Origin: Sabellastarte sp. h YS-2021
Lineage: Eukaryota; Annelida; Polychaeta; Sabellida; Sabellidae
NCBI GenBank assembly: GCA_964017235.1
Contig: OZ024936.1
Span: forward strand, 62,609,028 to 62,673,027
Direction of reading: 5' to 3'
DNA: 64,000 nt
Position numbers and translations under genes: made by a program. Positions 19,790 to 32,800 of this stretch are shown here, one piece after another (position 1 is the stretch's first letter; each line of letters starts with the position of its first letter). The notes beneath the pieces were generated by a model. That model saw only the letters and a program-made list of their open reading frames with translations. It was not told the DNA's origin and searched no databases.

Positions 19790-20076
19790 GTTTCATGTTT
19801 CCAATGGCATTATCCTTACCATTCATTATCTATTATGACCTGATGAGGTCCGTTCTGCCCCAACTCTTGCCTGTTTCAGAAAAAAGCTAAAGTCAGATCT
19901 CTTCAAAAGGGCATTTCCAACTTAGCATAAACTCTATCCGGCATCTTTATGGAACTGGACTTGCCAACAGCTATGGATATATGATTTTTTAATTGGATTT
20001 TGGTGTTGCTCGTTAGAGTCTGCCTGGTAGAGATTAAACACCATAAAAGTACAGAATAGAATACAATAGAATTTAT
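19790..20076 (+). mobile_element. 3' end fragment of a CR1/L2-like LINE
   Basis: The frame reads RPTLACFRKKLKSDLFKRAF followed by PT and a stop (about 19858-19924). This matches the conserved C-terminal end of CR1/L2/Jockey-type reverse transcriptases (FRKxLKxxLF). After it comes a short 3' tail region with ..GGAACTGGAC.. that ends in AGAATAGAATACAATAGAAT, a short repeat tail as is usual for these elements. Only the last 20-odd codons are preserved. Confidence 0.65.
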
Positions 20077-20800
20077 TCAGCATTCTGGGTATATAAGGAT
20101 AAAATTGTTGATTCTTGGAGTGAATGAAAAAGAAAAATGAATACATATTCATCTCAAGTTTAAAAAAGCTAGAAACTCATTTATGGAACTTTCAATTATG
20201 GACAAAATTGTAACTTAACAGAAGATGATGTAAACTAAAATTAATCATTTTGAAGAATGAGGATATAAACTCTTTTAGATTCATCTAATTTCATATTTTT
20301 AATGACAAATTAGTCTTTATATTGAACTAAGAAACTAAAAATGAACTTTATCCCAATTAAAAATGATAAAAATATCATCTCACTAATGAAGAAGATGACA
20401 AAGTTTTCTTATAATTAGATAGAAGATAGGATGTTTATATGAGAAATGATATTTATATCAAATTTTTCTTATTTAGAATTTAGGACTGCAAGGTAGAACC
20501 TTAAGGTACAGATTTTTCAACATGGACAAAATCTCATACGTGAAGTTCATGGAGATTTATCTTTGAATTCGTTTAAGTCTTTCTACTCTATTTTCAGGAA
20601 TGAAATAGATTATTAAAGACATAAGTTCGAGTCTTACCATAGAAATGAAACATCAAACAATAAGATGGAGACCAAAGCCTTTTTCAGAAAATATAAGTTC
20701 AAATGTTATCATTGATTTGAAGTATCAATGTTAAAGTAGCAGATGAAGTCCTAAGTTCAATTTTTTTCCCAGACTTTGTATATCACTATTTATTTGCAAG
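20077..20800. other. No gene seen
   Basis: Strongly AT-rich with many stops in all frames. It may be a decayed part of the neighbouring Polinton-like element, but nothing specific can be shown. Confidence 0.4.
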
Positions 20801-23800
20801 TTGGAGAAAAGGAAAATGAACTATATTTGTAAAAATTGTGGATGTGATATGCTTACACATGATAACTTAGAACATCATAAATATTATTGTGCTACTGATA
20901 ATACATGTAACAGATGTAATGAACAATTTCCTAATGCTGATAACTTATCTTCTCATCTCAATATTTGTACCAAAGAAACTAAGAAGATAGACTCATTTAA
21001 ATGCTACAGATGTGGTGCCCAAATGTTCATTGAAGACCATTTATCTTCTCATCTTTCAGTATGTGGATATGACATTTATTTAAGGAAACATCAATGTAAA
21101 AGTTGTGATAGATTTTTTTTTAACCTGTGACGAACTGACTCACCAAAGTTTATTTGCTTTCAATGTTTAATATATTTTCTTAATTCTAATGCATTAAATT
21201 ATCATATCAATCAAGTTCATAGAACAAATAATAAAGTTAAACAAGATAAATGTTCTATTTGTAAACATCTGTGTAACTCTAGAAGAGATTTATATCATCA
21301 TAGAATAAATCAACAGGGGGTTAGTAATAATCAGATTTTAATTCCAAATTATATTATTAAACACCCAAACAAGGAACTTAAGGATACATATATCACTAAC
21401 AGAGAATATATATCAACCAATGATGTAGGAGATGGTTTAAAAGGAACCTATGACTTTGAATCTAATAAGTTACATGGGTGTTTTAGAGTACTTAGATCAC
21501 ATATTTTACAAATATATAGGAATCTAGCCTTTGGAATGATATTATATAATAATAAAATTGGTAAATATCAATATTTTATTCCTTATTATAATAGTAAGAT
21601 ATTAGATTTTCCTTTTACAATCTCTAATTGTAATTGAATTGAATTTTTCATGAAAAAATTACAGATATTGATATTGTCGAACAAACAACAGCTGCTGGAC
21701 CTTCAACAGCGTGGACTCTGGCGTTTATAACTAATGTTCAGTATGTTGTATTTATTGCTGATTATCCATTAGGAAATGCTTTAGATCTTCCACTATATAT
21801 TAAAAGTGATCAATTTATGAATTCATCTTATTTAGAAGAACTGATTTACCTTATAATGATAATATATGTTTTTTAGATGTTTAAAATATTATAATAACAA
21901 TAGTAAAAAGGTTAAAAAATACTTTTGTGAAAGGCTTTATAAAAATATTTTAAATATTAAATCACACGTTGCATTGGAAGGAGTAAAACTTAGTGATATC
22001 GAACATCCTGAAAAATGTTTTTCTAAAATTTTTTTAGGGTATTCTTTATTTTCAAATGGAACAGTTAAATTAGTTTATAATTCTTTGAAATCTTTCACTG
22101 AAAAAATATATTTAGGTCTTTATGAAAATCATCTTAGTCACATCACAAATTTTAAAAAAATTGCAAATAAATTTCAATGTGAAAAATGTAAAAAACTATT
22201 TAAAAGAGAATGGGCATTAAAAGTTCATTTCAATTCATGTAATGATAGAACTACTCATATTTTTCCGGGAGGTTTTCATAAAGAATCACCAACAATTTTC
22301 AAAAAAAAAAAAAAAATCTTTAGGAATTACTTTAGATGATAATTTATTATGTTGTTCTAAATTCGCAGGCTCGGATATGAAAGCTATGTGGCTAAAGGTA
22401 AATAAACTTCAATGTATATCTAAACATATTCCAATAAGCATTAGTATTTTGTCTAATGCAAATTATTATGAAGATCCTAAATGTTTTGTAAATACAAATA
22501 ATGAATCATTTTTAAGTGACATGATGGAATATCATTTAGAAATATGTGAAACCAATTTGTTAGATATGACTCAAAAGTATCATCATATTTTCATCTAGTT
22601 AGATGATCTGATTACTTGTTACTCAGAGTCTGAAAAAAGTAATAATGACAAAACTTATAGTACTGTAAAAATCCCCCAAAAGAAATACTTATGACTCATT
22701 TTAGAAAAATAATTATGTCAATTTGTCAAGAATTAGAAAAATTTATCTCTCAACTCGCTGTAATTGGTTTCAATTTGGGAAGGATGTAATGGCTTGCATA
22801 AGTAAACATTACAATGACAAGGAAATATATTCAATTAAAAAGGAAAACAGTTGATTAACAATATCTACTCCTAATTTAAGGTTTCTTGATATTTCTTATT
22901 ATCTTGCTGTCAAATTGACATGTGTCCTTTGAGCTATTAGAGTGTTGTCAATGTTATCAAATTCCGGAGACAAAAGGGCAAAAGCCAAAAGGACATGTGT
23001 CATTTTAGCTATTGGAGAGCAAGAGAGGGAAATTCAGAATATTGACAATCCAATTCAGATTTTTTATTCTTCAATGTGCTAAATTAAGAATGTTAGAATT
23101 TTATTACAATTGTATGATTAAATATTTAAATCAAGATTCATTTGAATTAACTGAAACAGACACAGATAGTATTTATATGGCAATATAAACAGAAATTTCA
23201 GATGAATCGATTCAAAAAGATTATAAAAATCGATATAGTTTGGTTTAAACGGGCGATTTATTACAATGAGTAGCTTGACCTTGAAAAAGGTCATATCACT
23301 GGTGGAACTTAACAGTACATCAGTCATCGCTTTTGAAGATAGTTAACTCCTATATCTGGGGAAACAATTTTTTGGTGTATTGAAAGATCAACCTGAAAAA
23401 AATGGAGTGTAAAGTTAGATTAATTGTCCCAACTTGATCACTTCTGGTGACAGGACTTCTGTTAATCTCTACAATCTCTAACATCTTTTACTGGATTTCC
23501 ATTTTCATCTGTAATTATATATTTAATCTGTAATTTAGTTTTTGGTAAATTTATATAATCAAAGGTTGTTCCTGGAATATTAAATTCTATTACTCTTTCT
23601 TTCTGAGATTGAAGTGATAGGATTGAACTCAATTCAGTATTCTTTAATTATACCATTATCCACTGGTGGGGGGTAAATGAAGATAAGAGTTCTGAATTAC
23701 ATCCAAATGACTTTGTAAAATTTTACAACTTTCTTATTACTTTTGCTAATTTTACTCTTGTGATTATTTTGTTATTCTTTGTCATATTAGTTAGTTTTTT

Positions 23801-25110
23801 TCTTAATTTTAAGTTCGAGCCTCTGTACAGCTTGCGCTTCTAGGGATCATTTTTTTAAAAAATATTTTTGTCTCTGGACTTTTATGAATTGTGGCATGGC
23901 CACAATGACTGTCTGTTATAAAAGTTGTGGCATGGCAATAATTACTGTGTTTTAATGAAGTTAAATGGCTCTGGGCTACATTAGTACTGGGATGGGTTAC
24001 TGTTTCAGTGCACTACTCATTTTTCGCTTTGCGCTTGTGCTAGGGGACCGAAACACCTTTTGGCTTTGTTTTAGTAGAGGTGGACTCTTTCGTAATCTTC
24101 ACAACATTTCCTCCTATTTGATTATTTGTCTTTTTCATGCTATCTATACCTTTTTCGTGATTAATTTCACTCTTTCCTTGTTTTACAGCCACTCGTGTTG
24201 GTGCAACTAAAGTTATATCTAAGTGTTTAGTATTTTTATTACTGTTCTCACTGTTTAAATTTCCAATTATATAATAATCCAGTTTATAACTGACCTTTCT
24301 CATTACATATTTCTTACAAAATGATAGATATTTATCCATTTCTTTTTTTTTTGAGGTGTAAAGTCAGATGAATGTCTCCAGTTAATGAAGATGCTTTTTG
24401 CATATCTTTATATATATATATATAATATATATTTTGTAAGAGTGGAAAATTTTACTGGAGTATAATAGATTTTAGGAAATGTAGAGGATATAAAATTTGT
24501 AATAATGGTTGATTTGAACATTTAACATAATTGTAAGCACTAAAATCACTAAATATGTAGAGAATCTCAGGTATGTTTGCAGACAAGTAAAAATCATATA
24601 AACCAACTTCCCACTTCCCTGATAAATGTATGCTTTCACATAATTCTATGGTGAAATTATAGGGTTCATTATCTGGGTAAAAATAAAGAATCCTTTAAAG
24701 AAATAAACAAATAAAAGTCATCTTGATCCATTGTTCTAAATATCCTGTAACTCACTTTCTGGAATCTACGAATTAAACTTATTTTCCCAACCTTTCCATT
24801 TAACAAAACTTCAGTCTTATTAATTCTTTTGTATTTTTAATTTTTTTTTGACTTTATATACATTTTCATAACTAAGATCACTAAGTTGTACTTCAGGTTG
24901 ATCAAAGTATCCTGTAATTATATCATTACTATATTCTTTTATCTTATATATTGAATGTTTTGATTCTATTTCCATTCCATAATTGTAAATATTTCATTAC
25001 TCCATTTTTCTGAATACTCTCTATCAAATTGTTTCTTTAGATAACTGATTCTTACTCTGTCACTGTTTTTAAACTTCTACCTTTTTTGTTGTTGATAGAT
25101 CTAATCTTTG
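20801..25110. mobile_element. Polinton/Maverick-like (adintovirus-like) fossil, broken
   Basis: This is the remnant of a virus-like DNA element. On the plus strand (about 20.8-23.2 kb) lies a protein-primed-type DNA polymerase B region: a Cys/His zinc-finger-rich N-terminal part, an exonuclease-like part and a catalytic DTDS motif in the expected order. On the minus strand (about 23.5-24.8 kb) are pieces resembling virion-protein genes that accompany Polintons. At about 24.85-25.1 kb (minus) is a piece resembling the C-terminal part of the integrase. Polymerase and integrase thus lie toward opposite ends, as in the family. It is clearly broken, with many breaks. It looks old compared with the satellite, but no terminal repeats were found to date it. 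Assignment rests on protein phrases read by eye. Confidence 0.75.
24408..24433. repeat. TA simple repeat
   Basis: A run of alternating T and A with two irregularities. Confidence 0.9.
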
Positions 25111-25599
25111 ATTTAAATTATTTTTTTTTATTTTTTTGAAATACATAAACAAACCCATTTAGAGCCACAATAGACTTGTACTGTACATGTGATGTATATC
25201 TGCAAGTTAATAGCTTGGTTGACTTGAAAGTGGACAACCCTGTGAAGATATACAAACTGAAAAAGATAGAAAAGCACAGTTATATATATGAACCAAACTG
25301 TAGAGTGTATATGTGTACAATATACATAAAACTTTACTACTCTGAAAAGAAAACATTACTGAATTTGTTTATACAAGAAATTAGGATTCGCTATTGAATC
25401 TCAAAATATAAACAACAATTTTCTCATCAAGCCAACGTCTTGGGTGTGCTTGTGTGAGTGTGTGTTGTTGCTGACAAAAGACTATTTCTCAGCTTTCAAA
25501 GATGTAATTTGTTGTAGTTTCAAGTTAGCCTGTACAAATGCACTAAATACAACTCTTCAGTAGCCTGTCCACCCAATAGTATAAAGAAAATAGAAAAAT
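25111..25599. other. No gene seen; probable 5' leader of the LINE ORF1
   Basis: No convincing frame. It lies just upstream of, and in the same direction as, the ORF1 remnant and includes a GTGTG run at 25453-25467. It may be the 5' untranslated part of that LINE, but its start is not recognisable. Confidence 0.4.
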
Positions 25600-26201
25600 A
25601 TGAATGAAAGCTACTTAGAAGCAACACCCTTATTAAACGATAAGAGGAAAAGGACAGAAATGGATGAAAGCCCAAAGCTCCTGTTTAATAACACTGAGTT
25701 ATCTCAACTACTTGATGAGAAACTTTTACCTCTGAAAAGTTAACTATCTGTATTAAAGGAAAGCCTGGGAGATGACAGAATAAAACAGCTAGAACATGAA
25801 AATGCAGAATTGAAATCTGAAGTGAAGTTACTAAGTGAACAAGTACCTACAAGTGAACTTTATCTACGTAAAAATAATGTTTGTTTTTACGGCATAAAAG
25901 AGTCAATTGGCAAGACACAGGTGGAAGATTGTGAAGCACTAATACTGTCAATCTTGAGTGAAATCTGTCCGGCATGTAATGAAAGAACATTCGAGAGGGT
26001 ACACAGGTTAGGTCCACCTTGCAAGGGTTATAACAGGCCAATCATTGCAAGACTAGTCCATTACAAAGACAAATTATTACTTTTTACCAAGCACAAAATT
26101 CTGCATCAACGATCTGGTATCAGAATAAATGATGACATTCCAAAAGAAATGGAAAAAAGACGAAAAATCTTATATCCAATCCTCAGGCTAGCGCAGAGTA
26201 C
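25600..26201 (+). pseudogene. L1-type LINE ORF1 (coiled coil plus RRM), cut by satellite
   Basis: The frame starts at an ATG (25600), MNESYLEATPLLNDKRKRTE. It has one in-frame stop (TAA, 25741-25743) and then runs open to the satellite border. It has a heptad-rich coiled-coil part (IKQLEHENAELKSEVKLLSE) and then an RRM-like domain with LRKNNVCFYGIKES, RTFERVHRLGPP, RPIIARLVHYKDKLLLF and a short C-terminal helix (MEKRRKILYPILRLAQS). This is the architecture of the nucleic-acid-binding ORF1 protein of L1-like elements. The text after LAQS is satellite sequence, so the element was cut at 26201/26202. Confidence 0.8.
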
Positions 26202-26833
26202 TATTGGGCAAAATATCAGTGTACTTTAATGCACCCCCCAGCAGGCGAATTACAGGCCTGCTGGAGTCCAAATACCACATCAGTAATCACTGCTATACCA
26301 GATGTAATTCTGAAACCTGTGCAGTCAGATTTAGTAGGTTACAGAGGATTTTCAGGCCAAATTTCAGGATTATAGACCTACATTTGGTACTGGTTTGGGC
26401 TGATTTACATCTTTTTTCGACCATTTTAACAGCACTATTTGAGTTAAATAATTTCTCTTCAGACATGTAATGTTCCAATTGCACCTAAAATGTCCTCATT
26501 TATTGTCAAAACATGCATGAAATTAATTAAGGGCTCCAGATTGGCCACATTGTGAGATATTTGACATGACCCCCCATGAGGGGGGCCCAGACCAGCCCCA
26601 CACCCCGGAAATGACATTTTTTAATATGGCCCTCGAGTGGCCCAGACCAATGCAATTTTATTTCCTGATATAAATTGAGTTTTCTGTGAAAATTTGAGCC
26701 AGATCCAACAACTTTAAGGGGTGTTTTGGGTTGACTTGCCACTTAATGGTACCCTCCCTACATGCTCTCCCGAGGCAGGTATTTTGGACTTGGTGTGTAT
26801 TTCTAAAGGAATACACTACTTAATTCTCTCTTA

Positions 26834-29800
26834 GTGGCTCCCTCTCTCGCAGAAAATATGGTTTATAGCCTTAGATCTGCCTTATTGGGCAAAATATCAG
26901 TGTACTTTAATGCACCCCCCAGCAGGCGAATTACAGGCCTGCTGGAGTCCAAATACCACATCAGTAATCACTGCTATACCAGATGTAATTCTGAAACCTG
27001 TGCAGTCAGATTTAGTAGGTTACAGAGGATTTTCTGGCCAAATTTCAGGATTATAGACCTACATTTGGTACTGGTTTGGGCTGATTTACATCTTTTTTCG
27101 ACCATTTTAACAGCACTATTTGAGTTAAATAATTTCTCTTCAGACATGTAATGTTCCAATTGCACCTAAAATGTCCTCATTTATTGTCAAAACATGCATG
27201 AAATTAATTAAGGGCTCCAGATTGGCCACATTGTGAGATATTTGACATGACCCCCCATGAGGGGGGCCCAGACCAGCCCCACACCCCGGAAATGACATTT
27301 TTTTAATATGGCCCTCGAGTGGCCCAGACCAATGCAATTTTATTTCCTGATATAAATTGAGTTTTCTGTGAAAATTTGAGCCAGATCCAACAACTTTAAG
27401 GGGTGTTTTGGGTTGACTTGCCACTTAATGGTACCCTCCCTACATGCTCTCCCGAGGCAGGTATTTTGGACTTGGTGTGTATTTCTAAAGGAATACACTA
27501 CTTAATTCTCTCTTAGTGGCTCCCTCTTTCGCAGAAAATATGGTTTATAGCCTTAGATCTGCCTTATTGGGCAAAATATCAGTGTACTTTAATGCACCCC
27601 CCAGCACGCGAATTACAGGCCTGCTGGAGTCCAAATACCACATCAGTAATCACTGCTATACCAGATGTAATTCTGAAACCTGTGCAGTCAGATTTAGTAG
27701 GTTACAGAGGATTTTCAGGCCAAATTTCAGGATTATAGACCTACATTTGGTACTGGTTTGGGCTGATTTACATCTTTTTTCGACCATTTTAACAGCACTA
27801 TTTGAGTTAAATAATTTCTCTTCAGACATGTAATGTTCCAATTGCACCTAAAATGTCCTCATTTATTGTCAAAACATGCATGAAATTAATTAAGGGCTCC
27901 AGATTGGCCACATTGTGAGATATTTGACATGACCCCCCATGAGGGGGGCCCAGACCAGCCCCACACCCCGGAAATGACATTTTTTAATATGGCCCTCGAG
28001 TGGCCCAGACCAATGCAATTTTATTCCCTGATATAAATTGAGTTTTCTGTGAAAATTTGAGCCAGATCCAACAACTTTAAGGGGTGTTTTGGGTTGACTT
28101 GCCACTTAATGGTACCCTCCCTACATGCTCTCCCGAGGCAGGTATTTTGGACTTGGTGTGTATTTCTAAAGGAATACACTACTTAATTCTCTCTTAGTGG
28201 CTCCCTCTCTCGCAGAAAATATGGTTTATAGCCTTAGATCTGCCTTATTGGGCAAAATATCAGTGTACTTTAATGCACCCCCCAGCAGGCGAATTACAGG
28301 CCTGCTGGAGTCCAAATACCACATCAGTAATCACTGCTATACCAGATGTAATTCTGAATCCTGTGCAGTCAGATTTAGTAGGTTACAGAGGATTTTCAGG
28401 CCAAATTTCAGGATTATAGACCTACATTTGGTACTGGTTTGGGCTGATTTACATCTTTTTTCGACCATTTTAACAGCACTATTTGAGTTAAATAATTTCT
28501 CTTCAGACATGTAATGTTCCAATTGCACCTAAAATGTCCTCATTTATTGTCAAAACATGCATGAAATTAATTAAGGGCTCCAGATTGGCCACATTGTGAG
28601 ATATTTGACATGACCCCCCATGAGGGGGGCCCAGACCAGCCCCACACCCCGGAAATGACATTTTATAATATGGCCCTCGAGTGGCCCAGACCAATGCAAT
28701 TTTATTTCCTGATATAAATTGAGTTTTCTGTGAAAATTTGAGCCAGATCCAACAACTTTAAGGGGTGTTTTGGGTTGACTTGCCACTTAATGGTACCCTC
28801 CCTACATGCTCTCCCGAGGCAGTTATTTTGGACTTGGTGTGTATTTCTAAAGGAATACACTACTTAATTCTCTCTTAGTGGCTCCCTCTCTCGCAGAAAA
28901 TATGGTTTATAGTCTTAGATCTGCCTTATTGGGCAAAATATCAGTGTACTTTAATGCACCCCCCAGCACGCGAATTACAGGCCTGCTGGAGTCCAAATAC
29001 CACATCAGTAATCACTGCTATACCAGATGTAATTCTGAAACCTGTGCAGTCAGATTTAGTAGGTTACAGAGGATTTTCAGGCCAAATTTCAGGATTATAG
29101 ACCTACATTTGGTACTGGTTTGGGCTGATTTACATCTTTTTTCGACCATTTTAACAGCACTATTTGAGTTAAATAATTTCTCTTCAGACATGTAATGTTC
29201 CAATTGCACCTAAAATGTCCTCATTTATTGTCAAAACATGCATGAAATTAATTAAGGGCTCCAGATTGGCCACATTGTGAGATATTTGACATGACCCCCC
29301 ATGAGGGGGGCCCAGACCAGCCCCACACCCCGGAAATGACATTTTTTAATATGGCCCTCGAGTGGCCCAGACCAATGCAATTTTATTCCCTGATATAAAT
29401 TGAGTTTTCTGTGAAAATTTGAGCCAGATCCAACAACTTTAAGGGGTGTTTTGGGTTGACTTGCCACTTAATGGTACCCTCCCTACATGCTCTCCCGAGG
29501 CAGGTATTTTGGACTTGGTGTGTATTTCTAAAGGAATACACTACTTAATTCTCTCTTAGTGGCTCCCTCTCTCGCAGAAAATATGGTTTATAGCCTTAGA
29601 TCTGCCTTATTGGGCAAAATATCAGTGTACTTTAATGCACCCCCCAGCAGGCGAATTACAGGCCTGCTGGAGTCCAAATACCACATCAGTAATCACTGCT
29701 ATACCAGATGTAATTCTGAAACCTGTGCAGTCAGATTTAGTAGGTTACAGAGGATTTTCTGGCCAAATTTCAGGATTATAGACCTACATTTGGTACTGGT

Positions 29801-32800
29801 TTGGGCTGATTTACATCTTTTTTCGACCATTTTAACAGCACTATTTGAGTTAAATAATTTCTCTTCAGACATGTAATGTTCCAATTGCACCTAAAATGTC
29901 CTCATTTATTGTCAAAACATGCATGAAATTAATTAAGGGCTCCAGATTGGCCACATTGTGAGATATTTGACATGACCCCCCATGAGGGGGGCCCAGACCA
30001 GCCCCACACCCCGGAAATGACATTTTTTAATATGGCCCTCGAGTGGCCCAGACCAATGCAATTTTATTTCCTGATATAAATTGAGTTTTCTGTGAAAATT
30101 TGAGCCAGATCCAACAACTTTAAGGGGTGTTTTGGGTTGACTTGCCACTTAATGGTACCCTCCCTACATGCTCTCCCGAGGCAGGTATTTTGGACTTGGT
30201 GTGTATTTCTAAAGGAATACACTACTTAATTCTCTCTTAGTGGCTCCCTCTCTCGCAGAAAATATGGTTTATAGCCTTAGATCTGCCTTATTGGGCAAAA
30301 TATCAGTGTACTTTAATGCACCCCCCAGCACGCGAATTACAGGCCTGCTGGAGTCCAAATACCACATCAGTAATCACTGCTATACCAGATGTAATTCTGA
30401 AACCTGTGCAGTCAGATTTAGTAGGTTACAGAGGATTTTCAGGCCAAATTTCAGGATTATAGACCTACATTTGGTACTGGTTTGGGCTGATTTACATCTT
30501 TTTTCGACCATTTTAACAGCACTATTTGAGTTAAATAATTTCTCTTCAGACATGTAATGTTCCAATTGCACCTAAAATGTCCTCATTTATTGTCAAAACA
30601 TGCATGAAATTAATTAAGGGCTCCAGATTGGCCACATTGTGAGATATTTGACATGACCCCCCATGAGGGGGGCCCAGACCAGCCCCACACCCCGGAAATG
30701 ACATTTTTTAATATGGCCCTCGAGTGGCCCAGACCAATGCAATTTTATTCCCTGATATAAATTGAGTTTTCTGTGAAAATTTGAGCCAGATCCAACAACT
30801 TTAAGGGGTGTTTTGGGTTGACTTGCCACTTAATGGTACCCTCCCTACATGCTCTCCCGAGGCAGGTATTTTGGACTTGGTGTGTATTTCTAAAGGAATA
30901 CACTACTTAATTCTCTCTTAGTGGCTCCCTCTCTCGCAGAAAATATGGTTTATAGCCTTAGATCTGCCTTATTGGGCAAAATATCAGTGTACTTTAATGC
31001 ACCCCCCAGCAGGCGAATTACAGGCCTGCTGGAGTCCAAATACCACATCAGTAATCACTGCTATACCAGATGTAATTCTGAATCCTGTGCAGTCAGATTT
31101 AGTAGGTTACAGAGGATTTTCAGGCCAAATTTCAGGATTATAGACCTACATTTGGTACTGGTTTGGGCTGATTTACATCTTTTTTCGACCATTTTAACAG
31201 CACTATTTGAGTTAAATAATTTCTCTTCAGACATGTAATGTTCCAATTGCACCTAAAATGTCCTCATTTATTGTCAAAACATGCATGAAATTAATTAAGG
31301 GCTCCAGATTGGCCACATTGTGAGATATTTGACATGACCCCCCATGAGGGGGGCCCAGACCAGCCCCACACCCCGGAAATGACATTTTTTAATATGGCCC
31401 TCGAGTGGCCCAGACCAATGCAATTTTATTTCCTGATATAAATTGAGTTTTCTGTGAAAATTTGAGCCAGATCCAACAACTTTAAGGGGTGTTTTGGGTT
31501 GACTTGCCACTTAATGGTACCCTCCCTACATGCTCTCCCGAGGCAGGTATTTTGGACTTGGTGTGTATTTCTAAAGGAATACACTACTTAATTCTCTCTT
31601 AGTGGCTCCCTCTCTCGCAGAAAATATGGTTTATAGCCTTAGATCTGCCTTATTGGGCAAAATATCAGTGTACTTTAATGCACCCCCCAGCACGCGAATT
31701 ACAGGCCTGCTGGAGTCCAAATACCACATCAGTAATCACTGCTATACCAGATGTAATTCTGAAACCTGTGCAGTCAGATTTAGTAGGTTACAGAGGATTT
31801 TCAGGCCAAATTTCAGGATTATAGACCTACATTTGGTACTGGTTTGGGCTGATTTACATCTTTTTTCGACCATTTTAACAGCACTATTTGAGTTAAATAA
31901 TTTCTCTTCAGACATGTAATGTTCCAATTGCACCTAAAATGTCCTCATTTATTGTCAAAACATGCATGAAATTAATTAAGGGCTCCAGATTGGCCACATT
32001 GCGAGATATTTGACATGACCCCCCATGAGGGGGGCCCAGACCAGCCCCACACCCCGGAAATGACATTTTTTAATATGGCCCTCGAGTGGCCCAGACCAAT
32101 GCAATTTTATTCCCTGATATAAATTGAGTTTTCTGTGAAAATTTGAGCCAGATCCAACAACTTTAAGGGGTGTTTTGGGTTGACTTGCCACTTAATGGTA
32201 CCCTCCCTACATGCTCTCCCGAGGCAGGTATTTTGGACTTGGTGTGTATTTCTAAAGGAATACACTACTTAATTCTCTCTTAGTGGCTCCCTCTCTCGCA
32301 GAAAATATGGTTTATAGCCTTAGATCTGCCTTATTGGGCAAAATATCAGTGTACTTTAATGCACCCCCCAGCAGGCGAATTACAGGCCTGCTGGAGTCCA
32401 AATACCACATCAGTAATCACTGCTATACCAGATGTAATTCTGAAACCTGTGCAGTCAGATTTAGTAGGTTACAGAGGATTTTCTGGCCAAATTTCAGGAT
32501 TATAGACCTACATTTGGTACTGGTTTGGGCTGATTTACATCTTTTTTCGACCATTTTAACAGCACTATTTGAGTTAAATAATTTCTCTTCAGACATGTAA
32601 TGTTCCAATTGCACCTAAAATGTCCTCATTTATTGTCAAAACATGCATGAAATTAATTAAGGGCTCCAGATTGGCCACATTGTGAGATATTTGACATGAC
32701 CCCCCATGAGGGGGGCCCAGACCAGCCCCACACCCCGGAAATGACATTTTTTAATATGGCCCTCGAGTGGCCCAGACCAATGCAATTTTATTTCCTGATA

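Noticed and set aside
25176-25397. 73-codon plus-strand frame
   Set aside because: No recognisable domain, low-complexity, and located in the probable leader of a LINE.
26645-26680. CCAAT plus TATAAAT as a promoter in each satellite unit
   Set aside because: The two motifs are only about 25 bases apart, which is unusual for a functional pair, and AT-rich DNA makes TATAAAT common. No supported transcript start.
26527-26742. 71-codon and 63-codon minus-strand frames of the satellite as small proteins
   Set aside because: The 63-codon frame has a GTG start. Both recur only because the DNA is homogenised, and a one-base insertion in two copies changes the 71-codon frame without any sign of selection.
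26834-27151. 105-codon plus-strand frame repeated in every satellite unit as a tandem gene family
   Set aside because: It starts at GTG, not ATG, shows no family resemblance, and overlaps other frames equally open on the minus strand. Conservation is fully explained by the near-identity of the copies.
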